Source: Colletes latitarsis
Taxonomy: Eukaryota > Arthropoda > Insecta > Hymenoptera > Colletidae
Length of the DNA: 64,000 nucleotides
Assembly (NCBI RefSeq): GCF_051014445.1
Contig: NW_027488366.1
Span: 12,604,001-12,668,000, forward strand
Direction: 5' to 3'
Positions 1 to 14,200 of this stretch are shown here, in pieces. Each line of letters starts with the position of its first letter. The first letter of the stretch is position 1. The notes under the pieces are model-generated. The model saw only the letters and a list, made by a program, of their open reading frames with translations. It had not been told where the DNA came from and did no database searches. The position numbers and the translations under genes were made by a program.

Positions 1-3000
1 CAGGCTCATTCTTTCGCATATTTCTCATACATGTTGAACAGATCCTGGGTTTTTTCTGGTTTGGATCACTTAGTAATGTGGAACCACACAGAAACACCCA
101 ATTAAACCTGGTCTTGATAAATATTTTAGAGGATAACGCATGTTAGGTCTGGGTTAGGTCTAGGATTTGCCCTCATCAGGCTCATACTTTCGCATATTTC
201 TCATACTTCATGGCTAGATCCTGGGCTGTTTCTGGATTGTATCACGTAGTAATGTGGTACCACGCTGAAACAGTCAATTAAACCTGGTTTCAATCAATAT
301 TTTAGAGGATAACGCATGTTAGGCCTCGGTTAGGGCTGGGATTTTCACTCATCAGACTCATACTTTCGCATTCTTCACATACCTGTTGAACTGAGCCTGG
401 GTTTTTTCTGGTTTGGATCACGTAGTAATGTGGGACCACACTGAAACAGTTCATTAAACCTGATTTCGCTCAATATTTTAGAGGATAACGCATGTTAGGT
501 CTAGGTTAGGTCTGGGATTTGCTCTCATCAGGCTCATTCTTTCGCATATTTCTCATACTTGATGGCTAGATCCTGGGCTTTTTCTGGATTGCATCACGTA
601 GTAATGTAGTACCACACTGAAACAGTCAATGAAACCTGGTTTTCATCAATATTTTAGAGGACAACGCAAGTTAGGTCTAGGTAAGGCCTGAGATTTTCAC
701 TGATCAGACTCATACTTTCGCATTCTTCACATACTTGTTGAACGGATCCTGGGTTTTTTCTGGTTTGGATCACGTAGTAATGTGGGCCCACACTGAAACA
801 ATCATTTAAACCTGGTCTTGATAAATATTTTAGAGGATAACGCAAGTTAGGTCTGGGATAGGTCAGGGATTTGACCTCATCAGACTCATAGTTTCGCACA
901 CTTCACATAGTCTTTGAACAGATCCTGGGTTATTTTCTGGTTTGGATCACATAGTAATGTGGTACCACACTGAAACAGTCGATTGAACCAGGTTTCGATC
1001 AATATTTTAGAGAATAATTCATGTTAGGTCTAGGTTAGGTCAAGGATTTGCTCTCATCAGGCTCATTCTTTCGCATATTTCTCATACTTGATGGCTAGAT
1101 CCTGGACTTTTTCTGGATTGCATCACGTAGTAATGAAGTACAACACTGAAACAGTCAATTAAACCTGGTTTCGATCAATATTTTAGAGAATAATTCATGT
1201 TAGGTCTAGGTTAGGTCTGGGATTTGCTCTCATCAGGCTCATTCTTTCGCATATTTCTCATACTTGATGGCTAGATCCTGGGCTTTTTCTGGATTGCATG
1301 ACGTAGTAATGAAGTACAACACTGAAACAGTCAATTAAACCTGGTTTCCATCAATATTTTAGAGAATAACGCATGTTAGGTCTGGATTAGGTCTAGGATT
1401 TGCCCTCATCAGGCTCATACTTTCGCATATTTCTCATACTTCATGGCTAGATCCTGGGCTGTTTCTGGATTGTATCACGTAGTACTGTGGTACCACGCTG
1501 AAACAGTCAATTAATCCTGGTTTCAATCAATATTTTAGAGGATAACGCATGTTAGGCCTCGGTTAGGCCTGGGATTTTCACTCATCAGACACATACTTTC
1601 GCATTCTTCACATACTTGTTGAACTGATCCTGGGTTTTTTCAGGTTTGGATCACGTAGTAATGTGGGACCACACTGAAACAGTTCATTAAACCTGGTTTC
1701 ACTCAATATTCTAGAGGATAACGCAAGTTAGGTCTGGGATAGGTCTGGGATTTGACCCCATCACTCTCATACTTTCGCACACTTCACATACTCGTTGATA
1801 CAGATCCTGGGTTTTTTCTGGTTTGCATCACTTAGTAATGTGGGACCACACTGAAACAATCAATTAAACCTGGTCTTGATAAATATTTTAGAGGATAACG
1901 CATGTTAGGTCTGGGTTAGGTCTAGGATTTGCCCTCATCAGGCTCATACTTTCGCATATTTCTCATACTTCATGGCTAGCTCCTGGGCTGTTTCTGGTTT
2001 GTATCACGTAGTAATGTGGTACCACGCTGAAACAGTCAATTAAACCTGGTTTCAATCAATATTTTAGAGGACAACGCAAGTTAGGTCTAGGTAAGGCCTG
2101 AGATTTTCACTGATCAGACTCATACTTTCGCATTCTTCACATACTTGTTGAACGGATCCTGGGTTTTTTCTGGTTTGGATCACGTAGTAATGTGGTACCA
2201 CACTGAAACAGTCGATTAAACCTGGTTTCGATAAATATTTTAGAGGATAACGCAAGTTAGGTCTAGGTTAGGCCTGGGATTTTCACTCATCAGACTCATA
2301 CTTTCGCATTCTTCACATACGTGTTGAACGGATCCTGGGTTTTTTCTGGTTTGGATCACGTAGTAATGTGGGACCACACTGAAACAGTCAATTAAACCTA
2401 GTTTCGATCAATATTTTAGAGAATAATTCATGTTAGGTCTAGGTTAGGTCTGGGATTTGCTCTCATCAGGCTCATACTTTCGCACACTTCACATACTCGT
2501 TTGACAGATCCTGGGTTATTTTCTGGTTTGGATCACGTAGTAATGTGGGACCACACTGAAACAGTCAATTAAACCTGGTTTCGATCAATATTTTAGAGAA
2601 TGTTATGTCTAGGTTAGGTCTGGGATTTGCTCTCATCAGGCTCATTCTTTCGCATATTTCTCATACTTGATGGCTAGATGTTGGGCTTTTTCTGGATTGC
2701 ATCACGTAGTAATGAAGTACAACACTGAAACAGTCAATTAAACCTGGTTTCCATCATTATTTTAGAGGATAACGCATGTTAGGTCTGGGATAGGTCTGGG
2801 ATTTGCCCTCATCAGACTCATACTTTCGCACAGTTCACATACTCGTTGAACAGATCCTGGGTTATTTTCTGGTTTGGATCACATAGTAATGTGGTACCAC
2901 ACTGAAACAGTCAATTAAACTTGGTTTCCATCAATATCTTAAAGGACAACGCAAGTTAGGTCTGGGATAGGTCTTGGATTTGCCCTCATCAGGCTCATAC

Positions 3001-6000
3001 TTTCGCGTTTTTCACATACTTTTTGAACAGATCCTGGGTTTTTTCTGGTTTGGATCACGTAGTAGTATGGTACCACACTGAAACAGTCCATTGAACCTGG
3101 TTTGGATCATTATTTTAGAGGATAACGCATGTTAGGTCTAGGTTAGGTCTGGGATTTTCACTCATCAGATTCATACTTTCGCATTCTTCACATACTTGTT
3201 GAACGGATCCTGGATTTTTTCTGGTTTGGATCACGTAGTAATGTGGTACCACACTGAAACAGTCGATTAAACCTGGTTTCGATCAATATTTTAGAGGATA
3301 ACGCAAGATAAGTCTGGGATTGGTCTGGGATTTTCACTCATCAGACTCATACTTTCGCATTCTTCACATACTTGTTGAACGGATCCTGGGTTTTTTCTGG
3401 TTTGGATCACGTAGTAATGTGGTACCACACTGAAACAGTCGATTAAACCTGGTTTCGATCAATATTTTAGAGGATAACGCAAGTTAGGTCTGGGATAGGT
3501 CTGGGATTTGACCCCATCAGTCTCATACTTTCGCACACTTCACATACTCGTTGATACAGATCCTGGGTTTTTTCTGGTTTGCATCACTTAGTAATGTGGG
3601 ACCACACTGAAACAATCAATTAAACCTGGTCTTGATAAATATTTTAGTGGATAACGCATGTTAGGTCTGGGTTAGGTCTAGGATTTGCCCTCATCAGGCT
3701 CATACTTTCGCATATTTCTCATACTTCATGGCTAGATCCTGGGCTGTTTCTGGATTGTATCACGTAGTAATGTGGTACCACGCTGAAACAGTCAATTAAA
3801 CCTGGTTTCAATCAATATTTTAGAGGATGACGCATGTTAGGCCTCGGTTAGGTCTGGGATTTTCACTAATCAGACTCATACTTTCGCATTCTTCACATAC
3901 TTGTTGAACGGATCCTGGGTTTTTTCTGGTTTGGATCACGTAGTAATGTGGTACCACACTGAAACAGTCGATTAAACCTGGTTTCGATCAATATTTTAGA
4001 GGATAACGCAAGTTAAGTCTGGGATTGGTTTGGGATTTGACCTCATCAGACTCATACTTTCGCACACTTCACATACTCGTTGAACAGATCCTGAGTTATT
4101 TTCTGGTTTGGATCACATAGTAATGTGGTACCACACTGAAACAGTCGATTAAACCAGGGTTCGATCAATATTTTTGAGGATAACGCATGTTAGGTCTAGG
4201 TTAGGCCTGGGATTTTCACTCATCAGACTCATACTTTCGCATTCTTCACATACTTGTTGAACGGATCCTGGGTTTTTTCTGGTTTGGATCAGGTAGTAAT
4301 GTGGGACCACACTGAAACAGTCAATTAAACCTAGTTTCGATCAATATTTTAGAGAATAATTCATGTTAGGTCTAGGTTTGGTCTGGGATTTGCTCTCATC
4401 AGGCTCATACTTTCGCACACTTCACATACTCGTTTGACAGATCCTGGGTTATTTTCTGGTTTGGATCACGTAGTAATTTGGGACCACACTGAAACAGTCA
4501 ATTAAACCTGGTTTCGATCAATATTTTAGAGGATAACGCATGTTAGGTCTTGGTTAGGTCTGGGATTTTCACTCATCAGACTCATACTTTCTCATATTTC
4601 TCATACTAGATGGCTAGATACTGTGCTTTTTCTGGATTGCATCACGTTGTAATGAAGTACAACACTGAAACACTCAATTAAACCTGGTTTCGATCAATAT
4701 TATTGAGGATAACGCATGTTAGGTCTAGGTTAGGCCTGGGATTTTCACTCATCAGACTCATACTTTCACGTTCTTCACATGTTTGTTGAACGGATCTTGG
4801 GGTTTTTCTGGTGTGGATCACGTAGTAATGTTGTACCACACTGAAACAATCAATTAAACCTGATCTTGATAAATATTTTAGAGGATAACGCATGTTAGGT
4901 CTAGGTTAGGTCTGGGATTTGCTCTCATCAGGCTCATTCTTTCGCATATTTCTCATATTTGACGGCTAGATCCTGGGCTTTCTCTGGATTGCATCACGTA
5001 GTAATGAAGTACAACACTGAAACAGTCAATTAAACCTGGTTTCCATCAATATTTTAGAGGACAACGCATGTCAGGTCTAGGTTAGGCCTGGGATTTGCTC
5101 TCATCAGGGTCATACTTTCGCAGTTTTAACATACATGTTGACCTGATCGAGGGTTTTTTCTGCTTTGGATCACATAGTAATGTGGTACCACGCTGAAACA
5201 GTCGATTAAACCTGGTTTCGATCAATATTTTAGAGGATAACGCAAGTTAAGTCTGGGATAGGTCTGGGATTTGATCTCATCAGACTCATACTTTCGCGTT
5301 TTTCACATACTTTTTGAACAGATCCGGGGTTTTTTCTGGTTTGGATCACGTAGTAGTGTGGTACCACACTGAAACAGTCAATTAAACCTGGTTTTGATCA
5401 ATATTTTAGAGAATAATTCATGTTAGGTCTAGGTTAGGTCTGGGATTTGCTCTCATCAGGCTCATTCTTTCGCATATTTCTCATACTTGATGGCTAGATG
5501 CTGGGCTTTTTCTGGATTGCATCACGTAGTAATGAAGTACAACACTGAAACAGTCAATTAAACCTGGTTTCCATCAATATCTTAGAGGGCAACGTAAGTT
5601 AGGTCTGGGATAGGTCTGGGATTTGCTCTCATCAGGGTCATACTTTCGCAGTTTTAACATACACGTTGACCTGATCGAGGGTTTTTACTGGTTTGGATCA
5701 CGTAGTAGTGTGGTACCACACTGAAACAGTCCATTAAACCTGGTTTGGATCAATATTTTAGAGGATAACGCATGTTAGGTCTAGGTTAGGTCTGGGATTT
5801 TCACTCATCAGACTCATACTTTCGCATTCTTCACATACTTGTTGTACGGATCCTGGGTTTTTTCTGGTTTGGATCACGTGGTAATGTGGGACCACACTGA
5901 AACAGTCAATTAAACCTGGTTTCAATCAATATTTTTGAGAATAATACATGTTAGGTCTAGGTTTGGTCTGGGATTTGCTCTCATCAGGCTCATTCTTTCG

Positions 6001-9000
6001 CATATTTCTCATACTTGATGGCTAGATGCTGGGCTTTTTCTGGATTGCATCACGTAGTAATGAAGTACAACACAGAAACAGTCAATTGAACCTGGTTTCC
6101 ATCAATATCTTAGAGGACAACGCAAGTTAGGTCTGGGATAGGTCTGGGATTTGCCCTCATCAGGCTCATACTTTCGCGTTTTTCACATACATGTTGAACA
6201 GATCCTGGGTTTTTTCTGGTTTGGATCACGTAGTAGTATGGTACCACACTGAAACAGTCCATTAAACCTGGTTTGGATCAATATTTTAGAGGATAACGCA
6301 TGTTAGGTCTAGGTTAGATCGGGGATTTTCACTCATCAGACTCATACTTTCGCATTCTTCACATACTTGTTGTACGGATCCTGGGTTTTTTCTGGTTTGG
6401 ATCACGTAGTAATGTGGGCCCACACTGAAACAATCATTTAAACCTGGTCTTGATAAATATTTTAGAGGATAACGCAAGTTAGGTCTGGGATAGGTCAGGG
6501 ATTTGACCTCATCAGACTCATAATTTCGCACACTTCACAGACTCCTTGAACAGATCCTGGGTTATTTTCTGGTTTGGATCACATAGTAATGTGGTACCAC
6601 ACTGAAACAGTCGATTAAACCAGGTTTCGATCAATATTTTAGAGAATAATTCATGTTAGGTCTAGGTTAGGTCAAGGATTTGCTCTCATCAGGCTCATTC
6701 TTTCGCATATTTCTCATACTTGATGGCTAGATCCTGGACTTTTTCTGGATTGCATCACGTAGTAATGAAGTACAACACTGAAACAGTCAATTAAACCTGG
6801 TTTCGATCAATATTTTAGAGAATAATTCATGTTAGGTCTGGGTTAGGTCTAGGATTTGCCCTCATCAGGCTCATTCTTTCGCATATTTCTCATACTTGAT
6901 GGCTAGATCCTGGGCTGTTTCTGGATTGCATCACTTAGTAATGAAGTGCAACACTGAAACAGTCAATTAAACCTGTTTTCGATCAATATTTTAGAGGTTA
7001 ACGGAAGTTAGGTCTGGGATAGGTCTAGGATTTGCCCTCATCAGGCTCTTACTTTCGCATATTTCTCATACTTCATGGCTAGATCCTGGGCTGTTTCTGG
7101 ATTGTATCACGTAGTAATGTGGTACCACGCTGAAACAGTCAATTAAACCTGGTTTCGATCAATATTTTAGAGGATAACGGAAGTTAGGTCTGGGATAGGT
7201 CTAGGATTTGCCCTCATCAGGCTCTTACTTTCGCATATTTCTCATACTTCATGGCTAGCTCCTGGGCTATTTTTGGATTGGATCACGTAGTAAAGTGGTA
7301 CCACACTGAAACATTCAATGAAACCAGGTTTCCATGAATATTTTAGAAGACAACGCAAGTTAGGTCTAGGTAAGGCCTGAGATTTTCACTGATCAGACTC
7401 ATACTTTCGCATTCTTCCGCATACTTGTTGAACGGATCCTGTGTTTTTTCTGGTTTGGATGACGTAGTAATGTGGTACCACACTGAAACATTCAATTAAA
7501 CCTGGTCTTGATAAATATTTTAGAGAATAACGCATGTTAGGTCTGGGTTAGGTCTAGGATTTGCCCTCATCAGGCTCATACTTTCGCATATTTCTCATAC
7601 TTCATGGCTAGCTCCTGGGCTATTTCTGGATTGGATCACGTAGTAAAGTGGTACCACACTGAAACATTCAATGAAACCTGGTCTGGATAAATATCTTAGA
7701 GGATAACGCATGTTAGGTCAAGGTTAGGTCTAAGATTTGCCCTCATCAGGCTCACAGTTTCGCGTTTTTCACATACTTGTTGAACAGATCCTGGGTTTTT
7801 TCTGGTTTGGATCACGTAGTAATGTGGGACCACACTGAAACAGTCAAGTAAACCTGGTTTCGATCAATATTTTAGAGAATAATTCATGTTATGTCTAGGT
7901 TAGGTCTGGGATTTGCTCTCATCAGGCTCATTCTTCCGCATATTTCTCATACATGTTGAACAGATCCTGGGTATTTTCTGGCATGGAACACGTAGTAATG
8001 TGGGACCACACTGAAACAATCAATTAAACCTGGTCTTGATAAATATTTTAGAGGATAACGCATGTTAGGTCTGGGTTAGGTCTAGGATTTGCCCTCATCA
8101 GGCTCATACTTTCGCATATTTCTCATACTTCATGGCTAGAACCTGGGCTGTTCCTGGATTGTATCACGTAGTAATGTGGTACCACGCTGAAACAGTCAAT
8201 TAAACCTGGTTTCGATCAATATTTTAGAGGATAACGGAAGTTAGGTCTGGGATAGGTCTAGGATTTGCCCTCATCAGGCTCTTACTTTCGCATATTTCTC
8301 TTACTTCATGGCTAGATCCTGGGCTATTTCTGGATTGGATCACGTAGTAAAGTGGTACCACACTGGAACATTCAATGAAACCTGGTCTGGATAAATATTT
8401 TAGAGGATACCGCATCTTAGGTCTGGGTTAGGTCTAAGATTTGCCCTCATCACGCTCACAGTTTAGCGTTTTTCGCATACTTGTTGGACAGATCCTGGGT
8501 TTTTTCTGGTTTGGATCACGAAGTAGTGTGGTACCACACTGAAACAGTCCATTAAACCTGGTTTCGCTCAATATTTTAGAGGATAACGCATGTTAGGTCT
8601 AGGTTAGGTCTGGGATTTGCTCTCATCAGGCTCATTCTTTCGCATATTTCTCATACTTGATGGCTAGATCCTGGGCTTTTTCTGGATTGCATCACGTAAT
8701 AATGTAGTACCACACTGAAACAGTCATTGAAACCTGGTTTCCATCAATATTTTAAAGGACAACGCAAGTTAGGTCTAGGTAAGGCATGAGATTTGCTCTC
8801 ATCAGGGTCATACTTTCGCAGTTTTAGCATACATGTTGACCTGATCGAGGGTTTTTTCTGCTTTGGATCACGTAGTAAGGTGGTACCACACTGAAACAGT
8901 CCATTAAACCTGGTTTGGATCAATATTTTTGAGGATAACGCATGTTAGGTCTGGGATAGGTCTAGGATTTGCCCTCATCAGGCTCTTACTTTCGCATATT

Positions 9001-10390
9001 TCTCATACTTCATGGCTAGATCCTGGGCTATTTCTGGATTGGATCACGTAGTAAAGTGGTACCACACTGAAACATTCAATGAAACCTGGTCTGGACAAAT
9101 ATTTTAGAGGATAACGCATGTTAGGTTTGGGTTAGGTCTAGGATTTGCCCTCATTAGGCTCATACTTTCGCATATTTCTCATACTTCATGGCTAGATCCT
9201 GGGCTTTTTCTGGATTGCATCACGTAGTAATGTAGTACCACACTGAAACATTCAATTATACTTGGTCTTGATAAATATTTCAGAGGATAACGCATGTTAG
9301 GTCCGGGTTAGGTCTAGGATTTGCACTCATAAGGCTCATACTTTCGCGTTTTTCACATACTTGTTGAACAGATCCTGGGTTTTTTCTGGTTTGGATCACG
9401 TAGTAGTGTGGTACCACACTGAAACAGTCCATTAAACCTGGTTGCGATCAATGTTTTAGAGGATAACGCATGTTAGGTCTGGGTTAGGTCTAGTATTTGC
9501 CCTCATCAGGCTCATTCTTTCGCATATTTCTCAAACTTGATGGCTAGATCCTGGGCTTTTTCTGGATTGCATCACGTAGTAATGTAGTACCACACTGAAA
9601 CATTCAATTAAACCTGGTCTTGATAAATATTTCAGAGGATAACGCATGTTAGGTCTGGGTTAGGTCTAGGATTTGCACTCATCAGGCTCATACTTTCGCA
9701 TATTTCTCATACTTCATGGCTAGATCCTGGGCTGTTTCTGGATTGCATAATAATTCATGTTAGGTCTAGGTTAGGTCTGGGATTTGCTCTCATCAGGCTC
9801 ATTCTTTCGCATATTTCTCATACTTGATGGCTAGATCCTGGGCTTTTTCTGGATTGCATCACGTAGTAATAAAGTACAACACTGAAACAGTCAATTAAAT
9901 CTGGTTTCGATCAATATTTTAGAGAATAATTCATGTTAGGTCTGGGTTAGGTCTAGGATTTGCCCTCATCAGGCTCATTCTTTCGCATATTTCTCACACT
10001 TGATGGCTAGATCCTGGGCTGCCTCTGGATTGCATCACTTAGTAATGAAGTGCAACACTGAAACAGTCAATTAAACCTGTTTTCGATCAATATTTTAGAG
10101 GATAACGGAAGTTAGGTCTGGGATAGGTCTAGAATTTGCCCTCATCAGGCTCTTACTTTCGCATATTTCTCATACTTCATGGCTAGATCCTGGGCTGTTT
10201 CTGGATTGTATCACGTAGTAATGTGGTACCACGCTGAAACAGTCAATTAAACCTGGTTTCGATCAATATTTTAGAGGATAACGGAAGTTAGGTCTGGGAT
10301 AGGTCAAGGATTTGCCCTCATCAGGCTCTTACTTTCGCATATTTCTCATACTTCATGGCTAGCTCCTGGGCTATTTCTGGATTGGATCAC
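1..10390 (+). repeat. 11.2-kb higher-order repeat, copy A
   Basis: This segment recurs at an offset of 11,201 bp (11,200 after a 1-bp indel near 7417) as positions 11202-21590. The copies agree over more than 10 kb with only a handful of differences that I could see by eye, for example 6417 versus 17618, 3868 versus 15069 and the indel near 7417. The period corresponds to 64 monomers minus the 65 bp lost from one truncated monomer. The start is cut by the window edge, so the true left boundary is unknown. The extreme similarity points to a recent amplification. Confidence 0.92.
9692..9802 (+). repeat. Truncated 111-bp monomer (deletion junction 9748/9749)
   Basis: The sequence passes directly from GGATTGCAT to AATAATTCATG, skipping 65 bp present in neighbouring monomers (CACGTAG box, palindrome core and GATCAATAT box). 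The outer bounds are approximate; the junction is exact. The same deletion recurs at 20948/20949, 22115/22116 and 23282/23283, so it marks copies of one ancestral block. Confidence 0.85.
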
Positions 10391-11201
10391 GTAGTAGTAT
10401 GGTACCACACTGAAACAGTCCATTGAACCTGGTTTGGATCAATATTTTAGAGGATAACGCATGTTAGGTCTAGGTTAGGTCTGGGATTTTCACTCATCAG
10501 ACTCATACTTTCGCATTCTTCACATACTTGTTGAACGGATCCTGGGTTTTTTCTGGTTTGGATCACGTAGTAATGTGGTACCACACTGAAACAGTCGATT
10601 AAACCTGGTTTCGATCAATATTTTAGAGGATAACGCAAGTTAAGTCTGGGATTGGTCTGGGATTTGACCTCATCAGACTCACACTTTTGCACACTTCACA
10701 TACTCGTTGAACAGATACTGGGTATTTTCTGGTTTGGATCACGTAGTAATGTGGTACCACACTGAAACAGTCGATTAAACCTGGTTTCGATCAATATTTT
10801 AGAGGATAACGCAAGTTAAGTCTGGGATTGGTCTGGGATTTGACCTCATCAGACTCACACTTTTGCACACTTCACATACTCGTTGAACAGATACTGGGTA
10901 TTTTCTGGTTTGGATCACGTAGTGATGTGGTACCACACTGAAACAGTCGATTAAACCTGGTTGCGATCAATATTTTAGAGGATAACGCATGTTAGGTCTA
11001 GGTTAGCCCTGGGATTTTCACTCATCAGACTCATACTTTCGCATATTTCTCATACTTCATGGCTAGATCCTGGTCTGTTTCTGGATTGTATCACGTAGTA
11101 ATTTGGTACCACGCTGAAACAGTCAATTAAACCAGGTTTCGATCAATATTTTTGAGGATAACGCATGTTAGGTCTTGGTTAGGTCTGGGATTTTCACTCA
11201 T
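10391..11201 (+). repeat. Satellite segment completing the 11.2-kb period
   Basis: This is ordinary satellite that lies between HOR copies A and B. It resembles the stretch beginning near 3058 (GTAGTAGTATGG variant with a CAGTCCATTGAACC tail). It includes a recent single-monomer duplication: the block starting at 10666 repeats at 10842, exactly 176 bp later, with shared rare variants such as CACACTTTTGCACAC. No gene is seen. Confidence 0.85.
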
Positions 11202-14200
11202 CAGGCTCATTCTTTCGCATATTTCTCATACATGTTGAACAGATCCTGGGTTTTTTCTGGTTTGGATCACTTAGTAATGTGGAACCACACAGAAACACCC
11301 AATTAAACCTGGTCTTGATAAATATTTTAGAGGATAACGCATGTTAGGTCTGGGTTAGGTCTAGGATTTGCCCTCATCAGGCTCATACTTTCGCATATTT
11401 CTCATACTTCATGGCTAGATCCTGGGCTGTTTCTGGATTGTATCACGTAGTAATGTGGTACCACGCTGAAACAGTCAATTAAACCTGGTTTCAATCAATA
11501 TTTTAGAGGATAACGCATGTTAGGCCTCGGTTAGGGCTGGGATTTTCACTCATCAGACTCATACTTTCGCATTCTTCACATACCTGTTGAACTGAGCCTG
11601 GGTTTTTTCTGGTTTGGATCACGTAGTAATGTGGGACCACACTGAAACAGTTCATTAAACCTGATTTCGCTCAATATTTTAGAGGATAACGCATGTTAGG
11701 TCTAGGTTAGGTCTGGGATTTGCTCTCATCAGGCTCATTCTTTCGCATATTTCTCATACTTGATGGCTAGATCCTGGGCTTTTTCTGGATTGCATCACGT
11801 AGTAATGTAGTACCACACTGAAACAGTCAATGAAACCTGGTTTTCATCAATATTTTAGAGGACAACGCAAGTTAGGTCTAGGTAAGGCCTGAGATTTTCA
11901 CTGATCAGACTCATACTTTCGCATTCTTCACATACTTGTTGAACGGATCCTGGGTTTTTTCTGGTTTGGATCACGTAGTAATGTGGGCCCACACTGAAAC
12001 AATCATTTAAACCTGGTCTTGATAAATATTTTAGAGGATAACGCAAGTTAGGTCTGGGATAGGTCAGGGATTTGACCTCATCAGACTCATAGTTTCGCAC
12101 ACTTCACATAGTCTTTGAACAGATCCTGGGTTATTTTCTGGTTTGGATCACATAGTAATGTGGTACCACACTGAAACAGTCGATTGAACCAGGTTTCGAT
12201 CAATATTTTAGAGAATAATTCATGTTAGGTCTAGGTTAGGTCAAGGATTTGCTCTCATCAGGCTCATTCTTTCGCATATTTCTCATACTTGATGGCTAGA
12301 TCCTGGACTTTTTCTGGATTGCATCACGTAGTAATGAAGTACAACACTGAAACAGTCAATTAAACCTGGTTTCGATCAATATTTTAGAGAATAATTCATG
12401 TTAGGTCTAGGTTAGGTCTGGGATTTGCTCTCATCAGGCTCATTCTTTCGCATATTTCTCATACTTGATGGCTAGATCCTGGGCTTTTTCTGGATTGCAT
12501 GACGTAGTAATGAAGTACAACACTGAAACAGTCAATTAAACCTGGTTTCCATCAATATTTTAGAGAGTAACGCATGTTAGGTCTGGATTAGGTCTAGGAT
12601 TTGCCCTCATCAGGCTCATACTTTCGCATATTTCTCATACTTCATGGCTAGATCCTGGGCTGTTTCTGGATTGTATCACGTAGTACTGTGGTACCACGCT
12701 GAAACAGTCAATTAATCCTGGTTTCAATCAATATTTTAGAGGATAACGCATGTTAGGCCTCGGTTAGGCCTGGGATTTTCACTCATCAGACACATACTTT
12801 CGCATTCTTCACATACTTGTTGAACTGATCCTGGGTTTTTTCAGGTTTGGATCACGTAGTAATGTGGGACCACACTGAAACAGTTCATTAAACCTGGTTT
12901 CACTCAATATTCTAGAGGATAACGCAAGTTAGGTCTGGGATAGGTCTGGGATTTGACCCCATCACTCTCATACTTTCGCACACTTCACATACTCGTTGAT
13001 ACAGATCCTGGGTTTTTTCTGGTTTGCATCACTTAGTAATGTGGGACCACACTGAAACAATCAATTAAACCTGGTCTTGATAAATATTTTAGAGGATAAC
13101 GCATGTTAGGTCTGGGTTAGGTCTAGGATTTGCCCTCATCAGGCTCATACTTTCGCATATTTCTCATACTTCATGGCTAGCTCCTGGGCTGTTTCTGGTT
13201 TGTATCACGTAGTAATGTGGTACCACGCTGAAACAGTCAATTAAACCTGGTTTCAATCAATATTTTAGAGGACAATGCAAGTTAGGTCTAGGTAAGGCCT
13301 GAGATTTTCACTGATCAGACTCATACTTTCGCATTCTTCACATACTTGTTGAACGGATCCTGGGTTTTTTCTGGTTTGGATCACGTAGTAATGTGGTACC
13401 ACACTGAAACAGTCGATTAAACCTGGTTTCGATAAATATTTTAGAGGATAACGCAAGTTAGGTCTAGGTTAGGCCTGAGATTTTCACTCATCAGACTCAT
13501 ACTTTCGCATTCTTCACATACGTGTTGAACGGATCCTGGGTTTTTTCTGGTTTGGATCACGTAGTAATGTGGGACCACACTGAAACAGTCAATTAAACCT
13601 AGTTTCGATCAATATTTTAGAGAATAATTCATGTTAGGTCTAGGTTAGGTCTGGGATTTGCTCTCATCAGGCTCATACTTTCGCACACTTCACATACTCG
13701 TTTGACAGATCCTGGGTTATTTTCTGGTTTGGATCACGTAGTAATGTGGGACCACACTGAAACAGTCAATTAAACCTGGTTTCGATCAATATTTTAGAGA
13801 ATGTTATGTCTAGGTTAGGTCTGGGATTTGCTCTCATCAGGCTCATTCTTTCGCATATTTCTCATACTTGATGGCTAGATGTTGGGCTTTTTCTGGATTG
13901 CATCACGTAGTAATGAAGTACAACACTGAAACAGTCAATTAAACCTGGTTTCCATCATTATTTTAGAGGATAACGCATGTTAGGTCTGGGATAGGTCTGG
14001 GATTTGCCCTCATCAGACTCATACTTTCGCACAGTTCACATACTCGTTGAACAGATCCTGGGTTATTTTCTGGTTTGGATCACATAGTAATGTGGTACCA
14101 CACTGAAACAGTCAATTAAACTTGGTTTCCATCAATATCTTAAAGGACAACGCAAGTTAGGTCTGGGATAGGTCTTGGATTTGCCCTCATCAGGCTCATA